Position numbers and translations under genes: made by a program. From contig JADHPM010000007.1 in the NCBI GenBank assembly GCA_016778465.1, positions 1 to 64,000 on the forward strand: a stretch of DNA of 64,000 nt, written 5' to 3'. Source of the stretch: Methylophilaceae bacterium (GTDB taxonomy: Bacteria; Pseudomonadota; Gammaproteobacteria; Burkholderiales; Methylophilaceae). The notes beneath the pieces were generated by a model. That model did no database searches. It had not been told where the DNA came from and saw only the letters and a list, made by a program, of their open reading frames with translations. Within the stretch, counting starts at the first letter, position 1. The number at the start of each line of letters is the position of its first letter. This document shows, piece by piece, positions 32,029 through 43,235 of the stretch.

Positions 32029-34236
32029 TTATCCTATTGGTTTGACTGCTTTGATACGAGCAACACGGCTTATTTTATCAATTTTTCTTAAATTTCTTAT
32101 TAGGTCCGCAAGATGAATACGATCTTTTACTTGAACAACAAAATTGATATTAGCAAATTTACTGCCATCGGATTCTTGCAGTGAGACATTATCAATATTT
32201 GAATTTGAGTCTGCAATAATTGAGGCTATTTTGCCTAACATTCCTCTTTCATTCCAAACTAAAACATCCAAATTGACTTTAAATAAACGATCGGGGTTAG
32301 GTTCCCATTCCACATCTAACCATCGCTCGGGATCTAAATTAAATTTTCTGATGGCTGGGCAGTCATGTGTATGAATGATCAAACCCCTATCCTTATTAAT
32401 AAATCCTAAAATAGGGTCCCCAGGAATTGGGTGGCAACATGTTTCAAGTTGTATGGCCATACCCTCGGAACCTTTGATTGTAATGACATCTAGTAATTTT
32501 GTTTGATTCAATGTTTTTTTGGCGCCATCCATAATTGAGGTTAACTGGTGAGCTACCATAATGTTGACTCTTTTTCCTAAAGCAATATCTGTCAAAATTT
32601 GATCTTTATTTTTTAGGTGATAATCCTGGGCTAACTTGTCCCAATGTTTTTTCTTGATTGAGTCAGGGTCAATGTGAAAAGCCTTTAGGGCATTATTGAG
32701 CATGCTGTAGCCTAAGATCACTAGATCCTCTGAGCCAGCGGTTTTAAGATAAGATCTTATCTGTGCGCGTGCTTTTCCAGTAATCACAAAATTTAACCAA
32801 GCAGGATTCGGTTTTGCTAGTGGGGCAACAACAATTTCAATATGGTCACCTGTTTTAATCTCTGTTCTTAATGGAACAAGTTCTTGGTTAATTTTTGCAG
32901 CAACCGCACTATTACCAACGTCAGAATGAACGGCATACGCAAAGTCAATTGTTGATGATCCCTTCGGTAATACAAAAATCTTACCTTTAGGTGAAAATAC
33001 ATAAACCTCATCTGGAAAAAGATCGACTTTCAAATGCTCTAGGAACTCTAAAGAGTCAGCTCCATCCGTTTGAATTTCAAGAAGCCTTTTTAGCCATTGA
33101 TTAGTTTGTTGTTGTAACTCTGTAACATGTGCATCTTTTGTTTTATATAACCAGTGTGCCGCTACACCAGCTTCAGCTAACTTATGCATATTGTCCGTTC
33201 TAATTTGTATCTCAATCGGCATACCAAACGGACCAAAAAGTGTGGTATGCAATGATTGATATCCATTAGCCTTAGGAATAGCAATATAATCTTTAATTTT
33301 TCCTGGGATAGGTTTAAAAAGTGAATGCAACGCGCCTAGCGCTAAATAACAATCTGTTTTTTCTTTTACAATAATTCTAAAGGCATAGATATCATAAATT
33401 TGTGAAAACCCTGTATGTTTATCGAGCATCTTTCTGTGAATACTGGCAGGATTTTTCTCTCGCCCAAAAACCTCGGCAAGAATATTTTCACTTTTTAATT
33501 TATTTTGGATATCAGCTAAAATTTTTTCAACCACCTCTTTTCGATTGCCTCTTGATGACATGATCGCTTTATGAAGTGTTTTATAGCGCAAGGGGTGAAT
33601 GTATTTAAAACATAAATCTTCAAGCTGTTGGTAAAGATTATTAAGGCCTAAACGATTTGCAATTGGAGCATAAATGTCTGTAGTTTCTTGAGCAATTCTT
33701 AATTGTTTTTCAGGTTTTAAGTGATCTAAAGTTTGCATGTTATGCAAGCGATCGGCTAATTTCACTAAAATAACCCTAACGTCCTGAGACATTGCCAATA
33801 ACATTTTTCTAAAATTTTCCGCCTGTGCCTCAGTCGCATCATCAAATTTTATTTGATCTAATTTAGAGAGTCCCTCAACCAGTTTTGCAACCTGAGGGCC
33901 AAATTCTTTTTTAATATCTGCAATTGAAGTATTTGTATCCTCGACTACATCGTGAAGCAAAGCTGCTTGTATAGAGAGAGAATCTAAATGAAAAGCCGCA
34001 GCAATGCATGCAACCGAAACAGGGTGCATTATATAGTCTTCGCCGCTTCTTCTTTTTTGGCCGGCATGCGCCGCATAACTATAACGATAGGCACGCCACA
34101 CTATTTCTATTTCATTATTCTTTAGATAGCGTTTTAGGAGCAGTGTAAGTCTAGAATCCGGCTGATCTGCGGGTAAAAGAGGGGGCTCTTTGTTAGAATC
34201 TTTTTCCGCTTTTAAATATTGAGCGGTTTTCGCCAT
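32029..34236 (-). CDS. spoT: Bifunctional (p)ppGpp synthetase/hydrolase
   Basis: HD domain 'LLHDVVEDTNTSI', synthetase 'YDIYAFRIIVKEKTDCYLALG', TGS and C-terminal ACT domains. Confidence 0.97.
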   Translation of the reverse strand: MAKTAQYLKAEKDSNKEPPLLPADQPDSRLTLLLKRYLKNNEIEIVWRAYRYSYAAHAGQKRRSGEDYIMHPVSVACIAAAFHLDSLSIQAALLHDVVEDTNTSIADIKKEFGPQVAKLVEGLSKLDQIKFDDATEAQAENFRKMLLAMSQDVRVILVKLADRLHNMQTLDHLKPEKQLRIAQETTDIYAPIANRLGLNNLYQQLEDLCFKYIHPLRYKTLHKAIMSSRGNRKEVVEKILADIQNKLKSENILAEVFGREKNPASIHRKMLDKHTGFSQIYDIYAFRIIVKEKTDCYLALGALHSLFKPIPGKIKDYIAIPKANGYQSLHTTLFGPFGMPIEIQIRTDNMHKLAEAGVAAHWLYKTKDAHVTELQQQTNQWLKRLLEIQTDGADSLEFLEHLKVDLFPDEVYVFSPKGKIFVLPKGSSTIDFAYAVHSDVGNSAVAAKINQELVPLRTEIKTGDHIEIVVAPLAKPNPAWLNFVITGKARAQIRSYLKTAGSEDLVILGYSMLNNALKAFHIDPDSIKKKHWDKLAQDYHLKNKDQILTDIALGKRVNIMVAHQLTSIMDGAKKTLNQTKLLDVITIKGSEGMAIQLETCCHPIPGDPILGFINKDRGLIIHTHDCPAIRKFNLDPERWLDVEWEPNPDRLFKVNLDVLVWNERGMLGKIASIIADSNSNIDNVSLQESDGSKFANINFVVQVKDRIHLADLIRNLRKIDKISRVARIKAVKPIG

Positions 34237-34252
34237 GTGCCCCCCAAATTAT

Positions 34253-34465
34253 TTAGCTAATATTTTGTAACAGGATATCTTCGCCAATTAAGCCCTCAGC
34301 AATTTCTCGAAGAGCAATTACAGAGGGTTTATCATTTGATCCCTCAGTATTTATACGTGGCTCAGCGCCATTAGCGAGCTGCCTGGATCTCAAAGATGCA
34401 ACCAAAGTAAGTTGGAATCGGTTCGGTATTTGCTCCAAACAATCATCAACAGTAATTCTTGCCAT
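34253..34465 (-). CDS. rpoZ: RNA polymerase omega subunit
   Basis: '[36 protein letters not shown]'. Confidence 0.97.
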   Translation of the reverse strand: MARITVDDCLEQIPNRFQLTLVASLRSRQLANGAEPRINTEGSNDKPSVIALREIAEGLIGEDILLQNIS

Positions 34466-34480
34466 TTTATTTTATCCTTA

Positions 34481-35095
34481 TTAGTTTCTTAATTTTTCTA
34501 TAACGCTTTTGTAACGTGCAAATTGAATACTCGTTTTTAAATTTTCCGCTTTTATAATTGCTTCAAGTTCTTTTAACGTTGTCTCAAAATCATCATTGAT
34601 TGTAACATAATCAAACTTTTCAAGATGCGCCATTTCACCTCGTGCAGCAGCTAATCTTTTTTTAATAACGTCATCCGAATCTTCATTTCTATTTTTTAAT
34701 CGTTGAGTTAAAACATCCATAGATGGAGGTAAAATAAAAATACTTATAGCATTGGAAAATATTTTTTTGACACTGAATGCCCCTTGCCAATCAATCTCCA
34801 AAATAACATCGTGACCCTCTTCTAAATTTTTGGCTAAAACTTCTTTTGAGGTACCGTAATGCGCCCCATGACATTCTGCTGTTTCTAAAAATTTATCATT
34901 TAATTGCATTTCATTAAATTTCTCTTGAGATACAAACCAATAATCTTTTCCATTCTCCTCAGACTGTCTTGGTTGCCTTGTGGTGAATGAAACAGAGACA
35001 AAAAGATTTTTGTTTTGTTTTACAAGCGCCTTCACAAGTGACGTTTTTCCTGCCCCTGATGCTGCCGTAATAATAAATAATCTTCCTATTTTCAT
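34481..35095 (-). CDS. gmk: Guanylate kinase
   Basis: 'IITAASGAGKTSLVKALVKQ', 'SVSFTTRQPRQSEENGKDYWFV'. Confidence 0.97.
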   Translation of the reverse strand: MKIGRLFIITAASGAGKTSLVKALVKQNKNLFVSVSFTTRQPRQSEENGKDYWFVSQEKFNEMQLNDKFLETAECHGAHYGTSKEVLAKNLEEGHDVILEIDWQGAFSVKKIFSNAISIFILPPSMDVLTQRLKNRNEDSDDVIKKRLAAARGEMAHLEKFDYVTINDDFETTLKELEAIIKAENLKTSIQFARYKSVIEKLRN

Positions 35096-35096
35096 C

Positions 35097-35963
35097 TTAT
35101 TGTATATTTTGAGTTTGCTCCCTAATTTGCTCGATACATACCTTTAAATTTATAGACATGTTTGAGATTTCAATACCCGCCGCTTTTGAACCTATGGTAT
35201 TCGCCTCACGATTAAACTCTTGCATTAAGAAATCCATTTTTTTTCCAATCGGTGTTTTTAAACTTAATAATCGAGTAATCTCTTCTATATGAGACTCTAG
35301 TCGGTCTATCTCCTCGTTTATATCACTTTTTTGAATAAAAAATAACAGCTCTTGCTTGATTCTCTCATCATTCGCATCAATCAAATTTTCTTTTAGGCGG
35401 CTAGTAATTGTTCTCATATTTTTATTAATTAACCTAGGCATCACTTTTTTTGCTTGCGTCACAATTTTTTTTATTGCTTTAACATTGGATAAAATTACAG
35501 CACGTATTTTTTTTCCTTCTCTTTCTCGATCCACGCAAATCATGCCAATACCCTTATTAAGAAATCTAAAAAGGTCTGTTTTTAGAAAAGCTGTATTAAT
35601 CTGATTAGGCTGAGAGGTTAATATTTCAAACACTCGGAGCGGATCAATTTCTAATGAGCTTTTGAGCACTCCATTTACAGTATCAATTTTTTTTAGGAGC
35701 TTTTTTAATTTTTCTATATTAATAGGTTGTTCAACCTGATTACTCTCGTCAGAAGTCTTATAAAAAACCCTACAATCAACTTTTCCTCGAATAATTTTAC
35801 TAGCAATCATTTCTCTAATTTTTGGTTCAAACTCTCTTAACTCTTCACCTAGTCTTAATTGCAACTCAAAAAAACGGCTATTAAGAGTTCGAATCTCGAT
35901 GGTTAGCTTTCCTTCCTTTAGTTTTATTTCTTGAAAAGAAAAACCCGTCATGCTTGAGATCAT
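35097..35963 (-). CDS. yicC: YicC-family endoribonuclease-like protein
   Basis: 'MISSMTGFSFQE', C-terminal 'GKKMDFLMQEFNREANTIGSKA'. Confidence 0.95.
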   Translation of the reverse strand: MISSMTGFSFQEIKLKEGKLTIEIRTLNSRFFELQLRLGEELREFEPKIREMIASKIIRGKVDCRVFYKTSDESNQVEQPINIEKLKKLLKKIDTVNGVLKSSLEIDPLRVFEILTSQPNQINTAFLKTDLFRFLNKGIGMICVDREREGKKIRAVILSNVKAIKKIVTQAKKVMPRLINKNMRTITSRLKENLIDANDERIKQELLFFIQKSDINEEIDRLESHIEEITRLLSLKTPIGKKMDFLMQEFNREANTIGSKAAGIEISNMSINLKVCIEQIREQTQNIQ

Positions 35964-36075
35964 AAATACATCCGAAATTGATTGAATTAAGAAATTATAA
36001 CGATAAACTCTGATAAGAAGCTAATTTTCAAAAATACGTTGGATTATAATAGTGATAAATTATTAAAGGAATAAG

Positions 36076-36795
36076 ATGAGGCACGCTAAAAGAAAAGATA
36101 ATGAATTACGTACAATTGAATTTATACGCCATTACACAAAACATGCTGAAGGTTCCGTTTTAGTTAAGTTTGGTGATACGCATGTCCTATGTAACGCAAG
36201 CATTGAAGAGACCGTGCCCTCATTCCTAAAAGGCAAAGAGCAGGGGTGGGTCACAGCAGAATATGGCATGCTCCCAAGGTCCACTTCATCACGAATGCAA
36301 CGTGAAGCCGCGCGGGGAAAACAATCAGGGCGCACCCAGGAAATACAGCGTCTGATTGGAAGAAGCCTAAGGGCAATCATGGATCTTAAAGCATTAGGAG
36401 AAATAACAATTCACTTGGACTGTGATGTAATTCAAGCGGACGGAGGTACCCGTACGGCGAGTATTTCTGGTGCTTATGTTGCGCTTTTTGATGCAGTTCA
36501 AACGCTTATCAATAGCGGCAAACTAGATTCTTCTCCGATACTGGACTCCATTGCAGCAATATCTGTAGGCGTTAAAGATAGCTCTATTTTGTTGGATCTT
36601 GATTATTCAGAGGACTCACAATGTGATACGGACATGAATATTGTAATGACTGGGTCTGGAAAATTTATTGAAATCCAGGGTACGGCAGAAGGGGTTCCTT
36701 TTTCACGAAATGAAATGGATCTCCTTATAAACGCTGCCGAAGCAGGAATCAAAACTATTATTACAAAACAAATAGAAGCGCTAAATCATTCATGA
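36076..36795 (+). CDS. rph: Ribonuclease PH
   Basis: '[44 protein letters not shown]'. Confidence 0.97.
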   Translation: MRHAKRKDNELRTIEFIRHYTKHAEGSVLVKFGDTHVLCNASIEETVPSFLKGKEQGWVTAEYGMLPRSTSSRMQREAARGKQSGRTQEIQRLIGRSLRAIMDLKALGEITIHLDCDVIQADGGTRTASISGAYVALFDAVQTLINSGKLDSSPILDSIAAISVGVKDSSILLDLDYSEDSQCDTDMNIVMTGSGKFIEIQGTAEGVPFSRNEMDLLINAAEAGIKTIITKQIEALNHS

Positions 36796-37388
36796 ATGAT
36801 ATTGTATTGGCAACTAATAACGAAAAAAAGCTTGCTGAGCTGCAATCACTTATGAATGGTTTAAAAATTAATTTTATTCCCCAAGCAAAATTCAATATCG
36901 GCTCCTCAGAAGAGCCTTTCAACACGTTTATAGAAAATGCTTTGATCAAAGCTAGGTATGCTTCAAAAAAAACCAATCTTCCTGCTATTGCAGATGACTC
37001 TGGTATATGCGTGGATGTTTTATCAGGAAAGCCTGGTGTCCATTCCGCACGCTTTGCGGGCGAGCCTGCTTCAGATGAGAAAAATAATAACAAATTACTC
37101 GACTGCCTCAAAAATAAGAAAAATAGAAGGGCACATTACCACTGTGCCATTGTATTTATAAGGAATGTTGACGACCCTGAGCCAATTATTTGCGAAGGGC
37201 AGTGGTATGGGGAAATACTTGAAGCTCCCAGAGGTAAATTTGGCTTTGGCTATGATCCTATTTTTTTAGATTTCAAAACTGAAAAAGCTGCGGCAGAATT
37301 AGATCCTGAGGTAAAAAATAGAATCAGCCACCGAGGGCAGGCTTTGCAAAAACTTAAACAAAAATTTAAAATAATTTATGAGCAATAA
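36792..37388 (+). CDS. rdgB: RdgB/HAM1-family non-canonical purine NTP pyrophosphatase
   Basis: '[18 protein letters not shown]', '[12 protein letters not shown]', '[13 protein letters not shown]'. Confidence 0.95.
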   Translation: MNDIVLATNNEKKLAELQSLMNGLKINFIPQAKFNIGSSEEPFNTFIENALIKARYASKKTNLPAIADDSGICVDVLSGKPGVHSARFAGEPASDEKNNNKLLDCLKNKKNRRAHYHCAIVFIRNVDDPEPIICEGQWYGEILEAPRGKFGFGYDPIFLDFKTEKAAAELDPEVKNRISHRGQALQKLKQKFKIIYEQ

Positions 37389-37608
37389 AAAGAAAAAATG
37401 GCCTACCTGGTATCGAGATGATAAAACAACCGTCTCCTGTACCGAAAAAATAAAAGTGATGTCAGAAAATTTTGATGAGATACAACAAATAACTCAGGAC
37501 GCATTCGAGGATGGCCTACTTATGGAAGTCTCAGATGAGCAAATGCGTGAAGCTCTTCATAAAATGGTTGATGGCCTTCACAATAACTTAAAAAATAGCA
37601 AATCTTAG
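37378..37608 (+). CDS. Conserved small protein of unknown function
   Basis: 76 aa, overlaps the rdgB end and abuts the hemW start in a tight operon. Confidence 0.7.
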   Translation: MSNKKKKWPTWYRDDKTTVSCTEKIKVMSENFDEIQQITQDAFEDGLLMEVSDEQMREALHKMVDGLHNNLKNSKS

Positions 37609-38753
37609 TGCTTAGGCCTCCGCCTCTTAGCGTCTATATTCATCTTCCTTGGTGTGTTCACAAATGTCCTTATTGTGATTTCAATTCCCATGAGAAGAAC
37701 CAAGCTACCTTTCAGATTGACAAAAAAAATTACCTCAATGCAATCATAAAACAAATTAATCTAGCGGATACTGATGGGAGAAAAATTCATAGTATCTTTT
37801 TTGGGGGTGGAACACCAAGCCTATTTGATCCTGATGAAATTAATCAAATTCTTATTGCAATAAAAAAGAAATACAGCCTGAATCCCAGTTGTGAAGTAAC
37901 GCTTGAAGCAAATCCAGGCACAATTGATTTGCCTTATTTTGGGGGTTATCAACAAATTGGCATCAATCGTCTCTCTCTCGGAATTCAAAGTTTTAATAAT
38001 AAACATTTAAAGGAATTAGGCAGGATTCATAGCGCGGATGATGCCTACATCGTTGCCGAGCGGGCTAATCAAATTTTCCATAGAGTCAACCTAGATTTAA
38101 TGTTTGCTCTGCCTGACCAGACATTAAACGATTTAGAGAATGATATAGAGACCGCTTTAAAACTCTCTCCCCAACATATTTCATACTATCACCTCACAAT
38201 TGAGCCAAATACCTTGTTCCATAGATTTCCACCCAAACTACCGGATGATGATTTGAGTGCTGAGTTTCAAGAGCATATATTCAAAAAGCTGTCTATGCAT
38301 CACTATGAACATTACGAAACGTCGGCCCACACTAAAGAAGGAGGCGCATGTTTACATAATTTAAATTATTGGCAATTTGGTGACTATCTAGGTTTTGGTG
38401 CTGGTGCTCACAGCAAAATTACCAAGAATGATGAAATAAAACGTTTATCTTGTTATAAAAACCCGCAACAATATATCAGTCAAGCAAACAATGAAAACTT
38501 TTATATTGAACAGAAAACAATAACTCAAAATGACAGCATTTTTGAATTTATGTTAAATGCGTTAAGACTGAATGAGGGCTTTCAAATTAACCTTTTTGAG
38601 AGTCGAACAGGAGTAAATTTTAACAATATTGCCCCCGAGGTAAATGAGGCGCTTGAAAGGGGGCTAATTATCCTTACAGATGATATTATTAAACCTACCA
38701 ATCTAGGTCAGAATTACTTAAATGACCTTTTACAAATTTTTTTAAGAGAGTAA
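37608..38753 (+). CDS. hemW: Radical SAM heme chaperone HemW-like (GTG start)
   Basis: 'SVYIHLPWCVHKCPYCDFNSHE', 'FFGGGTPSLFDPDEI', 'INRLSLGIQSFNNKHLKELGRIH'. Confidence 0.95.
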   Translation: MLRPPPLSVYIHLPWCVHKCPYCDFNSHEKNQATFQIDKKNYLNAIIKQINLADTDGRKIHSIFFGGGTPSLFDPDEINQILIAIKKKYSLNPSCEVTLEANPGTIDLPYFGGYQQIGINRLSLGIQSFNNKHLKELGRIHSADDAYIVAERANQIFHRVNLDLMFALPDQTLNDLENDIETALKLSPQHISYYHLTIEPNTLFHRFPPKLPDDDLSAEFQEHIFKKLSMHHYEHYETSAHTKEGGACLHNLNYWQFGDYLGFGAGAHSKITKNDEIKRLSCYKNPQQYISQANNENFYIEQKTITQNDSIFEFMLNALRLNEGFQINLFESRTGVNFNNIAPEVNEALERGLIILTDDIIKPTNLGQNYLNDLLQIFLRE

Positions 38754-38756
38754 GTC

Positions 38757-39158
38757 ATGTTATTAAATAAACTAAACGAAAGTTATACCGTTTCAGATCA
38801 AATCACCATTGATGATATTGAAACGATTAAGCAACAGGGTTTTAAAACCATCATTTGCCACCGTCCAGACGATGAAGAGCCCAATCAACCCAATGTCGAA
38901 ACAATCAAGAAAATCGCAGAAGAAAATGGTTTAAATTTTATCCATCAGCCCGTTATTGGCAGTCAATTAAACATGAATGATGTTGCTGATTTTCAAAATC
39001 ACTTTGAGACTGTAGAAAAACCAGTTTTTGCTTATTGTCGCTCTGGGATGCGCTCTTGCACACTTTGGGCCTTGTCAAACGTGGGGATCATGGAGCCAAA
39101 AGAAATTATTGAAGCAACCAGTAAGGCGGGATATAACCTAAGCCATCTCATTAAGTAA
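38757..39158 (+). CDS. TIGR01244/DUF442-family phosphatase/sulfurtransferase
   Basis: 'VSDQITIDDIETIKQQGFKTIICHRPDDEEPNQP', 'PVFAYCRSGMRSCTLWAL'. Confidence 0.88.
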   Translation: MLLNKLNESYTVSDQITIDDIETIKQQGFKTIICHRPDDEEPNQPNVETIKKIAEENGLNFIHQPVIGSQLNMNDVADFQNHFETVEKPVFAYCRSGMRSCTLWALSNVGIMEPKEIIEATSKAGYNLSHLIK

Positions 39159-39160
39159 AC

Positions 39161-40531
39161 TTAAAGTAATAATTTAGCTTTTTGAATAGCTCTTTTTACT
39201 GCAATCGGCGCCGTACCGCCAACATGTTTTCTTGCGTTTAAAGAGCCCTTCAATGTCAATGATTTATAAACGTCCTGATCTATTAATTTAGAAAATTTTT
39301 GTAACTCACTTAGCGACAAATCAGCTAGGTTTAGTTCTTGCTTAATTGCATATTTTACAGCTTTTGCAACAACCCCATGAGAATCTCTAAAAGCTAATCC
39401 TTTTTTAACTAAATAGTCAGCCAAATCAGTTGCCGTAGCATACCCTTTAATGGCAGCATGCTCCATATTTATGGGCTTAACTTGCAGCTTATCGATCATC
39501 TCCGCAAAAATTTCTAGCGTATCTAAAAGAGTGTCGGCAACATCAAAGATGGGCTCCTTATCCTCTTGATTATCCTTGTTGTAAGATAAAGGTTGCGCCT
39601 TCATTAGGGTTAAAAGCGCTACTAAATGACCGTTTACCCTGCCCACTTTACCTCTCACTAATTCCGGGATATCAGGATTTTTCTTTTGCGGCATAATACT
39701 TGAACCCGTGCAAAAGCCATCTGAAATTTCAACGAAATTAAAAAAATCGGATGACCAAAGGATCAGTTCCTCTGAAAATCTGGAAAGATGCGTCATGATT
39801 AGAGATGCACAGGCATTATATTCAATAAGAAAATCTCTGTCAGATACAGCATCCATTGAATTTTCTGCTACCCCATCGAATTTCAGTAATTTAGCGGTGT
39901 ATTTTCTGTCAATAGCATAAGAAGTTCCTGCCAAAGCAGCGGCACCTAACGGAAGCTGATTTGTTCTTTTTCTAGCATCGATTAATCTTGATTTGTCTCG
40001 TTGTAACATCTCAAAATAGGCCATTAGGTGGTGCGCAAAACTCACTGGTTGTGCTACTTGAAGATGAGTAAACCCCGGCATGATGGTATCAATATGCTTT
40101 TCGGCTAATTGAATTATTTTTTTTTGAAGATTGCCAAGTTGAATAAGATGCTGATCAATAACGCCCCTAAGCCATAACCTCATGTCTGTCGCTACCTGAT
40201 CATTTCTAGATCTACCAGTGTGTAACTTCTTACCAGCTTCACCAACAATGGCTATAAGCCTTTTCTCAATATTTAAATGGACATCCTCATCATCTATAGA
40301 CCATTGAAATTGGCCCCTTTCCACTTCTTTTTGAATTAACTTCAAGCCCCTTAAAATATCCGTTAGATCTTTCTTTGTGATGATTTTTTGTTTGTTTAAC
40401 ATCTGCGCGTGGGCCATCGAGCCCTGGATATCCACCAATGCTAATCTAAAATCAAAACCAACCGACGCCGAATATCGTTTTACTATATCGCTAGTTGGCT
40501 CATCAAACCTGTCTGACCACTTATTTGCCAT
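39161..40531 (-). CDS. argH: Argininosuccinate lyase
   Basis: '[19 protein letters not shown]', '[20 protein letters not shown]'. Confidence 0.97.
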   Translation of the reverse strand: MANKWSDRFDEPTSDIVKRYSASVGFDFRLALVDIQGSMAHAQMLNKQKIITKKDLTDILRGLKLIQKEVERGQFQWSIDDEDVHLNIEKRLIAIVGEAGKKLHTGRSRNDQVATDMRLWLRGVIDQHLIQLGNLQKKIIQLAEKHIDTIMPGFTHLQVAQPVSFAHHLMAYFEMLQRDKSRLIDARKRTNQLPLGAAALAGTSYAIDRKYTAKLLKFDGVAENSMDAVSDRDFLIEYNACASLIMTHLSRFSEELILWSSDFFNFVEISDGFCTGSSIMPQKKNPDIPELVRGKVGRVNGHLVALLTLMKAQPLSYNKDNQEDKEPIFDVADTLLDTLEIFAEMIDKLQVKPINMEHAAIKGYATATDLADYLVKKGLAFRDSHGVVAKAVKYAIKQELNLADLSLSELQKFSKLIDQDVYKSLTLKGSLNARKHVGGTAPIAVKRAIQKAKLLL

Positions 40532-40627
40532 AACTTAAATTTATAATTAATTCAATGAATTATATATGAAATAGAATACGATTTGATGAATGTCTACTTT
40601 CTGTCTATGCTAAAATCTTAAGCGATT

Positions 40628-41542
40628 ATGGTTGATCCACTTATTATTGCCTCCCGTGAAAGCCCTCTTGCTATGTGGCAGGCAGAACATATTAAATCTA
40701 GAATACAAACGCTCTATCCCAAACTTACCTTAAAAATTGATGGCTTTAAAACCCAGGGCGATATTATTTTGGACCAATCCCTTGCAACAATTGGTGGCAA
40801 GGGCCTTTTCATCAAAGAGTTAGAGCATGCTCTAATGGAAAAAAATGCTCATATCGCTGTTCACTCAATGAAAGACTTGCCCATGGATATGCCCAAAGGA
40901 TTTTGTTTGGCCGCCATCACAGAGCGAGAGGACCCTAGGGATGCCTTTATATCAAATTTATTCACATCATTAGACGATTTGCCAGATGGCGCGGTGGTCG
41001 GTACCTCAAGTCTGAGAAGGCAAAGTCAAATTAAAGCTAAATTTCCCCATCTCGTCATCGAGCCACTTCGAGGAAATTTGCAAACGCGCCTGAGAAAGCT
41101 TGATGAAAATCAATATGCAGCCATCATTTTAGCCGCTGCTGGTCTAATCCGTTTAAATTTATCAAACCGTATTAAAGGCTATCTTGAGCCAAAGGATTTT
41201 ATCCCTGCTGTTGGGCAAGGTGCGCTGGGTATTGAAATTTTAGAAACCGATCAAGAGTTGTTAGATATTCTTCGCCCACTTAATGATGACAAAACAGCCG
41301 GTTGTGTCAGAGCGGAACGAGCAGTAAGCAGGGCTTTAGCAGGAAGCTGTACAGTTCCTCTTGGCGCATATGCCCATATCGTAACAAACCATATTCATTT
41401 AAGCGGTTTTGTTGCCAAGCCTGACGGCAGTCAGATCATTTCAGCATCTATTACCGGCTCTGAGGATAATCCTGAGAAAGTCGGCGCTGAGCTCAGTGAT
41501 ATTTTAATTGCAAACGGTGCACTCAAATTATTAAACAGTTAA
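40628..41542 (+). CDS. hemC: Hydroxymethylbilane synthase
   Basis: 'IASRESPLAMWQAEHIK', 'AVHSMKDLPMDMPKGF', 'ALAGSCTVPLGAYA'. Confidence 0.97.
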   Translation: MVDPLIIASRESPLAMWQAEHIKSRIQTLYPKLTLKIDGFKTQGDIILDQSLATIGGKGLFIKELEHALMEKNAHIAVHSMKDLPMDMPKGFCLAAITEREDPRDAFISNLFTSLDDLPDGAVVGTSSLRRQSQIKAKFPHLVIEPLRGNLQTRLRKLDENQYAAIILAAAGLIRLNLSNRIKGYLEPKDFIPAVGQGALGIEILETDQELLDILRPLNDDKTAGCVRAERAVSRALAGSCTVPLGAYAHIVTNHIHLSGFVAKPDGSQIISASITGSEDNPEKVGAELSDILIANGALKLLNS

Positions 41543-41546
41543 TCCT

Positions 41547-42314
41547 ATGTCTAAAATAGCAGATATTGCTCTCATTTCAACCAGACCTGAAGAGTTTAAT
41601 ACTAGTCTTCGAGATAGGCTTGAAAATTCTAAGATTGAAGTGCTCAGTTTTCCGCTTACTAAAATAAATCCGCTCGATAATTACGCCTTATTCGACTTAC
41701 AATTAGAGAATCTTGGGTCATACCAGCACCTCATCTTTATAAGCACGAACGCAGTACATTATTTTGTTGAACGGGTTAAAAAAAATAAAATACAGCTCCC
41801 AAAAAAAATTTGCTTATCGGCGATCGGGCCTAGCACCAAAAAAAGATTAGTGGATTTTTTTAATGTTGAAGTATATTGCCCACAAAAGAAATTTGATTCT
41901 GAAAACTTTACAAAGCTTGCAATTTTCGACAATTTAGAGGGGCAAAATATCCTTATTGTCAGGGGAGTTGGTGGGAGGGAAGTTTTAAAAAAAAGGCTTG
42001 CAGGCAAAGGAGCTAATATCGATTATGCCGAATGTTACTTAAGGCATTACCTCAAGCCGGACATGAATTCTATTCAAAAAGCTATTCAGAATAAAAGCAA
42101 AATTTATTTTTTAATTACTAGTTATGAAAGCGCACTTAGCTTTTCTAATAACGCCAACACTCAAGAATCTGACTGGCTATCTTCAACTTATTGCATTGTG
42201 AACCATGAGCGCACTGGGCAAGCCTTAAAACATCTGTTTAGGGGGGTCTCAATCGCGCCCGATTTAGATCACACAACCTTAGAAAAAATGTTACTGGACA
42301 GCGATATTAACTGA
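41547..42314 (+). CDS. hemD: Uroporphyrinogen-III synthase
   Basis: 'LIFISTNAVHYFVERV', 'ILIVRGVGGREVLKKRLAGKGANIDYAECYLR'; adjacent to hemC. Confidence 0.9.
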   Translation: MSKIADIALISTRPEEFNTSLRDRLENSKIEVLSFPLTKINPLDNYALFDLQLENLGSYQHLIFISTNAVHYFVERVKKNKIQLPKKICLSAIGPSTKKRLVDFFNVEVYCPQKKFDSENFTKLAIFDNLEGQNILIVRGVGGREVLKKRLAGKGANIDYAECYLRHYLKPDMNSIQKAIQNKSKIYFLITSYESALSFSNNANTQESDWLSSTYCIVNHERTGQALKHLFRGVSIAPDLDHTTLEKMLLDSDIN

Positions 42315-43235
42315 GAAAGGTCCGCTTCCAAAAGAAAAAATATCATAATCAGCTCCGCTAGAGGGAGGAAAAAGCTGGGGGTGAGTACCGTTATTCACTG
42401 AAAACTGCATATCCGCCTCGCTTGTTGAATCAGTAATAATCACTGGCGTAGTCCACTGTAAAAAACCTATCAGCCTATCAGCCGCTAAAAGAGGGTTTGA
42501 CAGAAAGTTATCGCTAACTAGAGCGCCACTTGCGGAGGCTTGATTGACTAAATAGGCCGTCATTTGTCCATCGCTGGTAGGGGCGCTCGCAGTAAATTCA
42601 CAATTTCCTGGGACAGCAGCGGGGCCATCACATCCAAAGACATCGAGGGTCTCTGTGATTTTTATAGCTTGGCCAGCAGATGCGCCACACGTTACGTAAT
42701 CCTCCGGACGACTCGCCAAGGTCCCTGAATTAGATGCATGATAGCCTGTCGAGCCATCGACCGTATTGGCTGAGGAGTAACAAAAATTTCCCTGACCAGA
42801 ACCTGCACCAATCCCCTCCATGACATTTCCAAACTCCTGTGACAGTGTTATGCCAAAGCTATTTGCCATAATCACGTAACCATAGGTGTATGTACCATTA
42901 GCAGGTTTTTCCGCACCCTCCATATTAAACGATGCGCCAACTGCCAAATTAAAAGCCTCTCCGGCGTCGGATTGATAAATTACCTCACAGTTTGTCGTTG
43001 TATCTGCCGCCGATGCGCCAGTCGGTGCTGCTGGTGCTTGCGTGCACATACCAAATTCATAAATTATGATTTCATAACCATCCGGTGCAAATTCACAATC
43101 ATCTAATAGGTCGGGATCTCCAGCAGCAGGATAACTAATTACATCCGTATTGACATTTTCATAAGATTCACAAAAACCGGCAGCCAATAAATTATGTGAA
43201 AATAGAAGAAAAAGAATTGGTATATATTTAATCAT
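42291..43235 (-). CDS. Secreted cysteine-rich protein of unknown family
   Basis: Signal peptide MIKYIPILFLLFSHNLLAA; 8 Cys in the mature part; Gly/Ser/Thr-rich; stop abuts the hemD end. Confidence 0.75.
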   Translation of the reverse strand: MIKYIPILFLLFSHNLLAAGFCESYENVNTDVISYPAAGDPDLLDDCEFAPDGYEIIIYEFGMCTQAPAAPTGASAADTTTNCEVIYQSDAGEAFNLAVGASFNMEGAEKPANGTYTYGYVIMANSFGITLSQEFGNVMEGIGAGSGQGNFCYSSANTVDGSTGYHASNSGTLASRPEDYVTCGASAGQAIKITETLDVFGCDGPAAVPGNCEFTASAPTSDGQMTAYLVNQASASGALVSDNFLSNPLLAADRLIGFLQWTTPVIITDSTSEADMQFSVNNGTHPQLFPPSSGADYDIFSFGSGPFSVNIAVQ

